DNA from: Antedon mediterranea
Lineage: Eukaryota > Echinodermata > Crinoidea > Comatulida > Antedonidae
Reading direction: 5' to 3'
DNA: 64,000 nt
NCBI RefSeq assembly: GCF_964355755.1
Contig: NC_092670.1
Span: forward strand, 4,055,001 to 4,119,000
Numbering within the stretch: the first letter of the stretch is position 1; the number at the start of each line of letters is the position of its first letter. A program made the position numbers and the translations under genes. The notes under the pieces were generated by a model. It worked only from the letters and a program-made list of their open reading frames with translations, had not been told where the DNA came from and did no database searches. This document shows, piece by piece, positions 11,301-21,505 of the stretch.

Positions 11301-12572
11301 ACCGTATATTGTGGGTGATGCGTTTTCACATTTGTGGTTGTTTTCAAATTTGTGGGTAATGCATTTTCACATTTGTGGTTGTTTTTACATTTGTGGGTGA
11401 TGCGTTTTCACATTTCATTTGTGATTTCAACAACTCTCCCTCACAAGGGTATTTTTTGGCAATTTTTTTGTTAAGTTACTGTATATTGTTCACTAAAGTC
11501 CATCTGAAAGTATTACATTTTTTTAGATACAATATTTGTTTTTAAAATTTGAACGATAATTGTTTTATTTAAAGTATTGAAAGTACTGGAAGATCACTTA
11601 CTGTCGTTATTGCAAAAAAGCTGTAAAGGAAAGGTAAGCCTGGATTTTAAAATTAATGTATGTTTTGAACAATTTGATACTAAATGAAAAAACTGTGTCA
11701 TTGGAAATGTATTAAGTGTAATCATAGTGACATCAGATAACTGTTTTAGTATTTCAATTTAATATTTTTCGTGGACAGAGGTTCTATTTTTAATCTCTGG
11801 AACTCCATTTTGACCAATCTTGTTCTGAGATTTAATATTTAACTGATATTAAACAAGGCCATATAGATGGCTGCAGTCGCGTGCTTAGTGTTTACCGACC
11901 GACCAACCTACCAACTGATCGAAATTACTGAACATGTTTAAAAATGTTTAAATGTTTAAAAACAGTTATATTTTTTTAATTTACACGTGCGTAGCCTGTC
12001 ACTTTTGACGTGCTCAAACGTAATTTTGAGTTGAAAAGTAAGTCAAGAAAACAGAAATCGGGCAAAAAGAGTGCGCAATAACATTTAACGCGCAGTGCGC
12101 GCGCAAAAATCTGCGCACTCATGGCAATTTTGTAAACGCTTAAAATTGCCTGAAACGTACTCTTATTTCATCGAAAATAAATTTTGAAATGCGTTACATG
12201 CGCTACGCACGTAATTGTATTGCCATATGATTATATATGCCCTGAAATTTATGAGTACCAAATTTTATTTAATTGTGATTCATGGTTGTGAAGATATGAT
12301 TACAAACGTGATTTCGTTAAATCGTGCGTAGACCGCGTAATTTTTTATTGCGCACCGTGAAAACATAACCACATCGATTCCTGGCCATAAGGAATATACT
12401 GTGAAAAATTGACTTAGCTAGATTAAACTGATATCAAGATAAGGTCAGAAAGCGATAAAACGCATAGTGATACCAGACCGACAGACAGACCGACCGACCG
12501 ACATAGTGAACTATAGAGTCTATAAAAATACAAGATAATTTACACAATTTATCTATCTTATTCCAGTGTTGA
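8302..12572 (+). CDS. ANKRA2/RFXANK: RFXANK/ANKRA2-like ankyrin-repeat protein
   Basis: Seven exons join in phase: 8302-8473, 9266-9354, 9945-10008, 10623-10915, 11086-11233, 11575-11633 and a last coding bit 12567-12572. They give 276 residues, close to vertebrate RFXANK (about 260) and ANKRA2 (about 313). The first ~110 residues are acidic then Ser-rich and not conserved. The ankyrin domain starts at [10 protein letters not shown], nearly identical to the family start, and continues through [26 protein letters not shown] and [13 protein letters not shown], which ends like ANKRA2. In vertebrates these ankyrin domains bind PxLPxL peptides; RFXANK belongs to the RFX complex on MHC-II promoters and ANKRA2 binds HDAC4/5 and megalin. 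The invertebrate gene is probably co-orthologous. The ATG at 8302 is the first in frame. The last exon, adding only Cys and stop, is the least certain part. Confidence 0.88.
9024..9127. repeat. Hairpin with 18-bp arms in ANKRA2-like intron 1
   Basis: Arms at 9024-9041 (ACAAGTAATGCACAAGTC) and 9110-9127 are reverse complements with one mismatch, around a 68-nt loop. It resembles a short fold-back element. Confidence 0.6.
9440..9765 (+). mobile_element. tRNA-derived SINE fragments in ANKRA2-like intron 2
   Basis: Two partial copies, about 9440-9485 and 9694-9765, share CTGTGG(A)TAGCTTT followed by TTGAGTAATT with the copy at 62385-62475 (opposite strand). That copy continues into a tRNA-like B box, GGTTCGAATC. 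A further B-box-like block in antisense (GGACTCGTACCCACGACC) lies at 9562-9579. The shared order of A-box-like and B-box-like segments is the reason for calling a tRNA-derived SINE. Confidence 0.6.
10131..10282. mobile_element. MITE, ~150 bp, family shared with 54145-54296
   Basis: The whole element is a near palindrome. The ends carry AAGCTCTGTCTACACTATC or close variants, followed inward by CAAACT and a GTGTGATGTG block. It lies in intron 3 of the ANKRA2-like gene. A second copy lies in an intron of the MTCL-like gene. Flanks contain TTAA or TAAA, so TA or TTAA target sites are possible. Confidence 0.85.
10433..10527. repeat. Hairpin element with ~29-bp arms
   Basis: Left arm 10433-10461 and right arm 10498-10527 are reverse complements with about two mismatches (core GCAAGCCATGATTCAA), around a 36-nt loop. 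It is intronic and separate from the MITE at 10131-10282. Confidence 0.75.
11311..11424 (+). repeat. Tandem repeat, 41-42-bp unit, ~2.7 copies
   Basis: Units start near 11311, 11352 and 11394 with GTGGGTGATGCGTTTTCACA or a close variant. It lies in the intron after ankyrin exon 11086-11233. Confidence 0.8.
11855..12535. repeat. Probable mobile-element debris in the last ANKRA2-like intron, with (GACC)n
   Basis: GACCGACCAACC-type runs occur near 11898 and a GACC/GACA microsatellite at about 12475-12503, next to a TAGTGAACTATAGAGTC block of the kind often seen at repeat ends. The interior is unusually rich in GCGC and CGCAC. The limits are uncertain and no coding potential is seen. Confidence 0.4.
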
Positions 12573-12803
12573 TACTGAAGAGGATTCTGATTGAACTGAT
12601 CAACTAACAACTTTCAATGGATTATATAACTAAACTGTGAGAAATGCAATCTTGCCGGATTATTTTAAGTGCAATTTTTATTTAATTCCAATTATGTGCA
12701 TAAAATCAGATGATTTTTATACTCACTCATGTTTCCCCAACAAAGTGTCTCTCATTTTCAGTACATGAATGTGGGAAGGGTTTTAAATTAAAGCAATGGT
12801 TTC

Positions 12804-12809
12804 AATAAA
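12804..12809 (+). terminator. Candidate polyadenylation signal of the ANKRA2-like gene
   Basis: AATAAA 231 nt after the proposed stop codon, followed by a T/G-containing stretch. It is a single hexamer and therefore weak evidence. Confidence 0.35.
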
Positions 12810-12869
12810 GTGTACGGATTATGAATGGTACTGGTATTGGTGTCTGTTACTAAACATTTGAAGAAACCA

Positions 12870-13040
12870 ATTGGCCAATCAAAAGTCAAAGTTAACTTTG
12901 CACAGACTTGACAAGCAGTTGTTATCTTTCTTACCTCCTCTACTGTGAATGGGAGGTTCTTCGTTTTAACAAAAGTCCACATCCTACAGTAGCAATTCCT
13001 GGATGGCACAACATATTGTGGAGCTCGACAAGGCGGTCAG
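12870..13040 (-). pseudogene. Integrase zinc-finger remnant of a Gypsy-like LTR retrotransposon
   Basis: Read on the minus strand, DRLVELHNMLCHPGIAT (ending near 12989) is followed, after a frameshift, by RMWTFVKTKNLPFTVEEV and then TTACQVCAKL. Together they form the H-H-C-C zinc-binding motif that precedes the integrase core in Ty3/Gypsy-type elements (HPG, then a C-x2-C pair). The core itself is not seen downstream. It is a dead fragment, possibly of the same insertion as the gag at 14113-16449. Confidence 0.7.
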
Positions 13041-13059
13041 TTACTTTACTCGCTGAGCA

Positions 13060-14112
13060 GAACGCTCTAGTCATTGTGTCTGCGGGAGTTTTTTCTGTAC
13101 ATGGGCAAAGGTAGTTGTCACTCTTATGATGCTGTCTTGTAAAACAGACATTTATAGGTAGCTTATCCTATATCCTCGTGATTACTTTTGGAACAGTCAG
13201 GTCATTGAAGTTATTTGGGATCTTATGTTTGTCTAAAATTGTCTTATTTCCAACCTCATTCTGTTAAAGTGTAAAAGATTACATTGACCAACCTTTTATG
13301 CATAAGCAATATTATTCCATTTTTAAATTTAAAAAAAAAGGATTGTAGACAATTTTAAATTAATTCAAACAACACTAAAATGTAACATTTATTGTTCCTC
13401 TTTTTCTACAATACAAATTGCTGTTATAAGCTCTTTTGTTTTTGTAAAATTAATTTTTGCTGGTAAAGGTACGTCACATTTAAATAATAATAAAATTTAA
13501 AAACAGATTATACTCCCACTTTTCAAAAAACTTAATTTTCTCTTTTCCAACCCCCAAAAGAAATTTCCATGAATTATCTGCGCTAACTTCTCTGCAGATG
13601 GTGGGGCTTTCATATTGGAGGCCTCAGCTCATCATCTAACATTACAATATTGCCATTCTCTTTATCAGTGTAATATCTTCTCTAAACAAGAGATATTTCT
13701 TAGCACTTAGAGGTGCCCTGCATTTTGCGATATATAAGTTGAGCATTATTATTATTGTTATTCTAATACAACTCAACATCAATGTTATACAGAACTGTAA
13801 TCAACGATTAGAGTATGTATATACCTACTACACATTTGTATTTAAATGGGATGTATTTGTTTCATTCTTAAAAATCCTGCTCACAACGTTATGCTGGTGG
13901 TATCAGGTGCTGGCTGGTTATCCATGATGTTGTGTAGTCTGTTTTTCCTGTAGTTAGATAACTTCAGGCGTACATTTATAGGTATTAATATTTTAACAGT
14001 AGAAATTTACAGGTGTTTTTCATTGTGCTGGATCCATAGGCTCACAGCTTTTTACTTTCACGGACACAAAATCAAACAGCTTAGAATTGCTCCATTAGGT
14101 ATAACCGTTTAT
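13060..14112. other. No gene recognised between the integrase and gag remnants
   Basis: Presumably deleted or decayed retroelement sequence and AT-rich filler. No reverse-transcriptase or protease motif was recognised on either strand. Confidence 0.4.
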
Positions 14113-16449
14113 TCAATGATATAGATGTGTGTGGAGTGTTTTTCTGTGACTGTTGTTTTGTTGCTGTTTTTGTACAGTGTGCATAGCTGGTACATGTTTT
14201 GGGCTGTTACACTCCCTGTATTTGACTTCTGCTTTACAATCTCTGGCGAGGTGGTCAGATGATGCGATGCATCGAAAACACAATCTGTTGTCTTTTATTA
14301 CCTTTTTCTTTTCCAGATAGGGTTTGTTTAGAAAGATTCTACATCTTTCAAGAGGATGTGATGAACCAGAATGAAGTGGGCACATTGTAAACTTTTTGCT
14401 GTTTTTGTCTTGGTCTTTAACACTTGTCTTTGTAACTCTCACTGTTTGATTTTGTGAAAGTTAGACAGTTTAGTGAGCAGCTTGACCAGTTTAACTGGGT
14501 ATTCTTGCACAATGTTACCAAAGAGATTGTTCTGTGAAATTAGTTGTCGGGGGTTGGCATTGTTGCAAATTTCTTGGCCATACAGTATTCTAGTACTTAG
14601 ATCTATTTGTACGTCTAGGTTAACATTGACCAGCAATTCATCAAGATATAAGCGTATGGGCTCTGGCCGTGTAGTCTTGAATCTTCTATCCATACATGGC
14701 AGAAACTGCTTACTTGCAATATCGATTGCTCATTTCAAAATGTAAGAATCAAATACTTTCGTTGGGTCGTATAGAGATGATATGCTTTCCTTTTCTATGC
14801 CTTCACCATTTACTTTGTATTTACATCGTTTGAATGTTCTTAAGAAAGCGTGATAGTGATTCTTTCTCAATATTTCCATCCTCATCTTGATCACAGCACA
14901 TACAAAGATCTGTTCAAGAAAGACCAGCATTTTTGTGGGTGTCACGAAACCTCAGACCACGAAAGCTCAGACCCCCTAAGACCTAAGATCACGAAAGCTA
15001 AGACCCAACACCTAAGATTACAAATACTAAGATATACTACAGCTTAAAAACAATACTTGTTTATCCATACATAATTTTAAACACAGTAGGTTTCATTTAT
15101 TACCATAAATATAATTTAATACTACCGCAAAACATAGATAAACTCACATTATTTTCGCCCGTTGAGTAAATGTATATTTTTTCTTTACAACAAACAAACT
15201 TGACGGGTTGTTTGTTGGTATATATTTACTCCATTGTGTTGGTTCAGAGGATGTTTTTCTTACGCACCTGCCTTTCTTGTATTTTGACTCCAAATTTGTT
15301 GACTAACTTTATCCTGAACACCACACTTTAAAATTAGGACTTATAAGTACTTTCAGAAGGAGAAACACATAATAACAAATAAATAAATCCTTTAAATTGA
15401 TGATTTTACAGATGTGTTTCTTTGTACTGTATACTGTAATGACAATGTAACACTCTCCTCGAGCTCCCCATGCTCAATGTTTTTGTTTCTATGGAGCGCC
15501 AAAAGAGCAACAATAATAGTACAAGTATAAAAACAGAAAGAAAACGAAACAAAAAAACTTATCATGATTTTTAAATTAAAATTTATTTGCCAGTATTTAT
15601 TTCTTCGTACTTGCATGATTATACTATTATCATTACAATTTTAATTTTACATTGTTCCATCCACACTGTAGATGGACTCCACAGAGTTTTCAGCCCTCTA
15701 TATAATTTTTGCTCTTTTGACGTTCCATAGAAACAAAAACATTGAACATGGCCCATGGGGTAGGCCTACTGTACTGTAGGCTAGTCATTTTGTGTGCGAG
15801 AAAAACGTCTGTAAAATCATCAATTTAAAAATGTATTTGTTACTTTTTATGTGATTCTTTTTCATGAAAGTGCCAATTCTAAGGTGTGGTATTCAGAATA
15901 AATGTTGGGAGTTAAAATACATGGCAGGTGCGAAAGATAAATATTTGTAATCTTAGGTGTTGGGTCTTAGCTTTCGTGATCTTAGGTCTTAGGGGGTCTG
16001 AGCTTTCGTGGTCTGAGCTTTCGTGACACCCGCATTTTTGTAGCTGCATCTCTTAGTGGAGCACCGCCTCTTTGTGCAAGCACATTTTACCAGATGAAGT
16101 ATGGCTTCTGGAACTGGTTTGTCTGTGTTTGTAACATGTTCCAGTCATATTCTCCTGTGGATGTTGCTGTGTCAGCTCTACATTAGCCACCATGTCATTA
16201 ATCCATACCATCATTTGGTAATGGCTTCTCATAATAGCATGGTGCAATGCGTTTTGTGTTGGTGGCAGACTTTCATAACTAGCTGTAATCGCTTTCTGGG
16301 GCTAGGCCTCCTCCTAGATCAGCATGAGGCTCCTCACTACTCGCGCTCGTTTCGGTTCCATGCGACGTAGTTGCCAATAGGGCTGACGCTGACCTCAGCT
16401 TGGGTTTTGTACCCTGCTTAGCCGGCTTAATTTCGGGTTTATTGGCCAT
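14113..16449 (-). mobile_element. Decayed LTR-retrotransposon gag, interrupted by a palindromic element
   Basis: A minus-strand gag reading begins at ATG 16449 (MANKPEIKPAKQGTKPKL) and soon meets a stop. Beyond the insertion 14937-16031 it resumes at 14936 (FLRTFKRCKYKVNG) and continues in shifted frames to 14113. The last 109-codon segment carries CPLHSGSSHPLERC, then LCFRCIASSDHLARDC and a final C-x2-C plus AMH motif. This zinc-knuckle arrangement is characteristic of gag proteins of invertebrate and fish LTR elements, often BEL/Pao. Stops and frameshifts show it is dead. No LTRs were found. Confidence 0.7.
14937..16031. mobile_element. 1,095-bp palindromic DNA element with 10-bp target-site duplication
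   Basis: Termini are GGGTGTCACGAAA on the left and TTTCGTGACACCC on the right, flanked by identical GCATTTTTGT at 14927-14936 and 16032-16041. Outer inverted repeats of about 95 bp carry repeated CACGAAAGCTCAGACC-like units. Inner arms (about 15240-15500 and 15660-15935) are also inverted copies of each other, so most of the element folds back on itself. There is no transposase ORF. A 9-10-bp duplication with long inverted repeats is typical of Mutator-like (MULE) non-autonomous elements; that assignment is inference. Confidence 0.88.
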
Positions 16450-16977
16450 TTTTAATTGAATTTAAAAGCGAGCTTGATGAAAATTGTTAATAAAGCATTA
16501 ACTTACTAAGTAATATTAAACAGATGGTGGTAAAGTTATGGCATAAAATGCAGACTTTTCATAGCCCAACAAGTAACACGTCACTACTATTCAGCCATTA
16601 CACTCATATTTGGCATATAAAGTTGGCAGATAAACCTTTCGATGTTGTTTCGCTTGGCTGATTGTTGATTTCCATGTTTAGCAATACACTTCATCTGATC
16701 CATTCTGGAATGTCTTCCAGAATGCCTTTCCTTTTCCAGCAAAACTCTCGGTGTTATCCGCTTCTCTGAGAGCGAGTAATGCTGGAAGAGCTGCTGTGTT
16801 TTTTGGACCAAGAGATTCCATGTACAGTACTAACCAGTATAACCACATAAATGTAATGAAGGCTATAATCATTGTATAGCGCCGCTGTAATGTTCTTCTT
16901 AAGCAAACAACAAAATAACATACACGAAGACAAGGTTTATAAGATCAGGACACCCTCTTTGCTATAATTAACCAATA

Positions 16978-17775
16978 ATATATATCGCTGTGGCTAAAGA
17001 TACGGTACCGTATTCTAACTTCTGTTTACTAAAGGTACGGTAAATTGCATTACGTCATAATCAGCCAATATGGTGCTGGTACATGTGTGACGTCATCGTA
17101 TAAGGACTTTTGATTTTTTTTCATATCGCGTCTGTTGTATCCTTTGGTTGGAATTGTATGTAGACAATTCCTGTCGGCGGCGCCAGGCTGCATGGATGTG
17201 TGTGCGCTGATCGGAGGGTTTTATTTTTATTCCAAATGGCCTTTAGGCCTATATTTTTTATTAAACTTTGTTTACAATGGTGACCATAAACAACAAGCAA
17301 ATGCGGACAATAAAGGGGCCCTCAAATACTATGATTTTTAGACAGTAGCCCCAGGTCTGAGTCACAGAAATCAGCGCACACATGCAGCTGGCCCCCAGCC
17401 TGGCATCGCTTTCCCTCTACACAAACAAACTCATATAATGAGGTACGTAGTAAGTAGGCCTAGGCCTCTTTTGAAACGGTTTTCTGTATTCTAGAATTAA
17501 AATCAACATGTTTTGGCTTTTCAATAATAATAACAGACGTAGGCTACATTTAGTTTTTGTCACACACGACGGCGATAATAGCGATAAATGAAACATAAAG
17601 AAAATGCGGTTGATCACTGTTTTCGCGATATGAAAAAAATCCAAAGTCCTTATACGATGACATCACACACGTACCAGCACCCCATTGGCTGGTTATGACG
17701 TAATGCAATTTTACCGTACCTTTAGTAAACAGAAGTTAGAATACGGTACCGTATCTTTAGCCACGGCGAATATAT
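16978..17775. mobile_element. ~800-bp fold-back element with ~145-bp inverted arms
   Basis: Left arm 16978-17128 and right arm 17622-17775 are reverse complements with few mismatches. They share GTGGCTAAAGATACGGTACC, TTCTAACTTCTGTTTACTAA, TTGCATTACGTCATAA and ATCGTATAAGGACTTT. The centre has a further partial inverted match (GCGCACACATGCAGC against its complement near 17190). The flanks are TA-rich (ATATATA on both sides), so a short target duplication is possible but not provable. No transposase ORF is seen. Confidence 0.85.
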
Positions 17776-18109
17776 ATATAACTTGCTCTTTCCTTCTTCG
17801 TGGTTTCCATGGAAGAGACAGTACCGTAATCATTTATTCTGTAACATAAGCCTTTTCTGATTGGTTCAAAGTTTCTCACTTAAATGGCTATGCATTAGCA
17901 AACATTAATATTCATGAGCTTCTTGGCATTTCCTTTCTGTTATATGATTGCTAAACATGCACTGGCATTGGCTTGGCTTAAGGCTTAACTTGGCTAGGCC
18001 ATGGTCCTGGAGGTATAACGCCTGGCTAGAATGAGCATCCTACCTTTGCTCAAATAATATGAATATCTTCTAACTAACCTTTTGTAAACATTCCCTGTTA
18101 TTTCAACAT
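17776..18109. other. Intergenic, nothing recognised
   Basis: No exon, RNA gene or repeat identified. Confidence 0.4.
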
Positions 18110-18410
18110 TTGTTATATTGGACAATTATCACAAAAATTGAATAATATCATTGTGTTTTGTCTGGTTGTCCCCTGGTTGTACAATGTTTATTCCATGGAG
18201 GTCTCCCTGATTTTCTCTGGCGATGTATTTTATGAGCTGGTTTAAATTGGATAGAAAACAAACTCCCCTAGCTACTGTATGGAGGTCTCCCTGATTTTCT
18301 CTCGCGATGTATTTTTATATGGAAAACAAACTCCCTAGCTACTGTAATTTTTGCTATTTAAAAATTGGGCCAGAACCAATTTTTCTGTAAAAATTTGATG
18401 ATTTCATGAA
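18110..18410. repeat. Dispersed repeat (family also at 58970-59165) with internal tandem duplication
   Basis: Shares TTGTGTTTTGTCTGGTTG, ACAATGTTT, AACTCCCTA and CAATTTTT, in order, with 58970-59165. Inside, an 85-90-bp segment beginning GGAGGTCTCCCTGATTTTCT is duplicated (about 18196-18280 and 18281-18345). The second copy carries a deletion. Confidence 0.7.
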
Positions 18411-19435
18411 GTAGTAAATTGTATTAGTTTAAATGTATGTGTATTGTTTCTGGGGTCTTTCTTGAGACAAGAAACTTGATTTCTTCTAGATAAGACCCCA
18501 AATGATGGTTTATTACCTTGTTTCATTTAAATAATGTACACACCTATATATTTACTGTAAAATAATATGCCATTATTGAACAAATAAATGTTTTTTTGAA
18601 CTTGAAATAAAAATAAAATATTGGTTAACATTGTATAAGAATAGCTATTCATTTATATGTTTTATTGTAAAGTTATTTAATGCAAGTCATTTAAATGCCG
18701 TTTTCCCATTCTGTGTAGGCCTAATGGGATTTACTGTAGGCCCTACTCTCTGTTTCTTTGGTGACAATTCGGAATGTTATTCATTCATTAATTTATTTTA
18801 TTTCAGATAGTATATCAATAAAACTATGACATATAGACCTGACATAATACAAAAAAAAAATCAACCAGTAAATTATCCAGATTCACAACTTAAAAAGTTT
18901 GATAGTATATTAACTATCATCCTAATTCTGTTAAAAACTGTCAGTGGAGTTCTTCCTAATTTTAAGAAGAAATTAATAAATTAAGCACATATTATTTACA
19001 ACACAACAATCATTTTATACTATTCAAGTAATAAAAATCATAAAACTTACGTTTTTACTCTAGCTTTCGCTAGTCAAATTTGATCCAGTTGAACCTTTTT
19101 ATTAACATGTTATACTATGTTATATTACAGTATGTAGAAATAATAGAATTTGTATTATTTAATAAAACTATTTCGTTAACGAATAATAAACCGATATTGT
19201 AGTATTGTGTTTATATTTACTATTTCTGCAGTTATGTAAATATTGAGTTTGAACCAGCCATAATGCATGTCATGTAGCTGCCGGTTATATCCCAACATCT
19301 GTTGTTTTATTTAAACTTAAGCTTACCCGCTTCATAGGCCTATGACATTCATATGTCAACATTACAATTTTGTTGTGATTTAAGCCTATATAATATTAGT
19401 TATATTCTGATTATTTGATAATATAATTTTGAAAT
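18411..19435. other. Intergenic, nothing recognised
   Basis: AT-rich DNA without exon-like frames or clear repeats. Confidence 0.4.
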
Positions 19436-19439
19436 ATGT

Positions 19440-19745
19440 TTTCTATTTTTGTAACCTTATTGTTTTATCTTGTGTGAGTTCCTCCCACTTTTATTCCATA
19501 TTATACATGTTCGTCATCTCTTTACATATATTTTTTCTCTAAATACAATTTCATTTCAATACACTGTACTTTTATTCTATACAGTAATATATCTTTTTAC
19601 ATACAATTGTTGTTAAAGTTGTATTCATTTTCGTTACATATTATCACATTTTCCATTGTTTTCATTTTTTACCTACATATATTATACTAGAGAGTAGGCC
19701 TACGAATTTCCTTTTGGACCAATAAATTTCTGTATTCTGTATTCA
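19440..19745 (+). repeat. Dispersed retroelement 3' end (family also at 63735-63800, minus strand)
   Basis: The end block CGAATTTCCTTTTGGACCAA followed by TAAATTTCTGTATTCTGTATTC recurs in reverse complement at about 63742-63784. The T-rich body and a terminal ATTCTGT-type short repeat suggest the 3' tail of a LINE or SINE. Confidence 0.6.
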
Positions 19746-21230
19746 TTCCTCTTTTTATAAATATTATCTCTTAATCGTCATCAGCGAAACTTGTAAATGC
19801 GCAACTACACCCCCAAGCAACCCCCTTCTCCTGGGGCTGACCTAATGCCCCATGGAAATGGCACTTTACATGATTTGTTGAAATATGAAACAAAATACAG
19901 TATAAAAAACTCTTAGCATGATTGGGACTAAGCTAGAATAGGAACATTTTGAAAAATATAGCTGATAGGTCCCTGGAAATTGCCGGTTTGGAGTTTAGTA
20001 ACCGGGAGCCCTTTGAACCAAGGCCCTGTTACGCAGATGATGACTATACATTTGTATCTTTCGTAATTTTATATAAAATCTAGTAACTTAGAGATTTAGA
20101 TTTAGAGGTTACGAACTTTCTCAGTTATCATTGGCAATTAACTCCAGCTGCAGTTTGAATTTTTAATTTATGCATTTTCTTTTTATGATTGTTATTCAGG
20201 GGATAAATGGCTAACGTTTATATTTGCTACATGTCAATAATGGATTTAGCTCCAAGGTAAAATAGTTAGGCTGACCCTGAACTTGGATTTAAGGCATCAC
20301 CCTCGTAACGTATGAACCGTGAACTGTAAACTACAGCAGAAAAGAGAAGCTTAAGACAATCAAACTCATCCCAGATCAAATATTCATCAGACTAGTGTTT
20401 CAGTGATTTTAGTTTGAGTTCGGATGAGCGCACCTGTACGTACTGTACCAAACGCTTTAAAAAGACAATAGTCGCACGAGTAACAGCTCGGGGTAAAACA
20501 ATCACAGCGTGTTCTCCATTTGGTGCAATGTTACTATTGACAATACGCTGATTTTTAGTTTGTTGCCAACAGGTATGGATTGATAAATCTCCAAACTCGA
20601 TGCAAAAACAAAGCGAGGTCATATTTCAAACAGTGTTAGCTAACAAATGCAACTTTAATCTACCAAGCTAGGTTTAGATTCCGTGCCACACGTGCGCGAC
20701 TTATGCCAGTGCTTTTCTACGGCTCTATTTTTTGCAAACCACCGACCAAACGCACTTGTCTAGTTTCTACATACTTTTTAATGAGTGCATTCAGTGCACG
20801 TGACGTGTACCTGCAGCTATAACGCTCGCACCTGATTTTTGTAATTTTGTTGTGACTATACTATTACGAATTAGCATACGATTCTTGGTCACAAACAAAA
20901 GTTAGGCCTATACTATGTGTGACATGCAACATGGTGGTTTGAAGCAGAATATATAGAAATCCAGATTTTAATTCATCATTAACGAAAACGCAAAATGCAC
21001 GTACGTTAAAATGGTGTATAGTGCCGAATTTGTGTCATGTTTCAGATAGTTTGAATGTACAGAATAACAATATATAAACATACGTAGCATAATTGAAATT
21101 AAGGGACACATAGTATAGTGGATATGAAGTTTAGTCTACAATTTCAGAAAATATTTTTTGAAAAAAAATATATTTACATTTATTACAATATAGGCCTAAT
21201 ATTAAGATGACCAAGCTGCAAATTGTCTAT
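19746..21230. other. Intergenic, nothing recognised
   Basis: No supported gene. Minus-strand frames of 70-80 codons here have no recognisable motif and no splice context. Confidence 0.4.
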
Positions 21231-21505
21231 TTAAAGATGCATTGTCCCTCTTTTTCAATTTTTTTTAGAAATATGGCATAAGTTAATATCACAATAGTTC
21301 ACTTTGATCAAAAATTAGTTAGAATTATTTACCTGAAAAAACAGTAATTTAAGGCAAAAATAGTCAACTATGTTTTCTTTTTTTGTCTACGGAAGTGATT
21401 ACCTTTATTACAAAATTACCTATTCAAAGTCTGTTTTATTTATCTTCTTTTTTGTACGGAAGTAATTACCTTTATTAAACTACAAAACCAAAGTCTGATT
21501 TAAAT
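21231..21505. repeat. Dispersed repeat family A, copy 1
   Basis: Begins TTAAAGATGCATTGTCCC, then an AATTATTTACCT...AGTAATTTAAGGCAAAAA segment and CTACGGAAGTGATTACCTTT. An internal partial duplication (TACGGAAGTAATTACCTTT) follows. Orientation as in copy 3 (29662-29990). Confidence 0.7.

Noticed and set aside
16101-16370. Plus-strand 89-codon frame
   Set aside because: It is antisense to the gag reading on the minus strand (ATG 16449) and has no recognisable features.
20392-20622. Minus-strand 76-codon frame
   Set aside because: No motif, no splice context, isolated in gene-free DNA.
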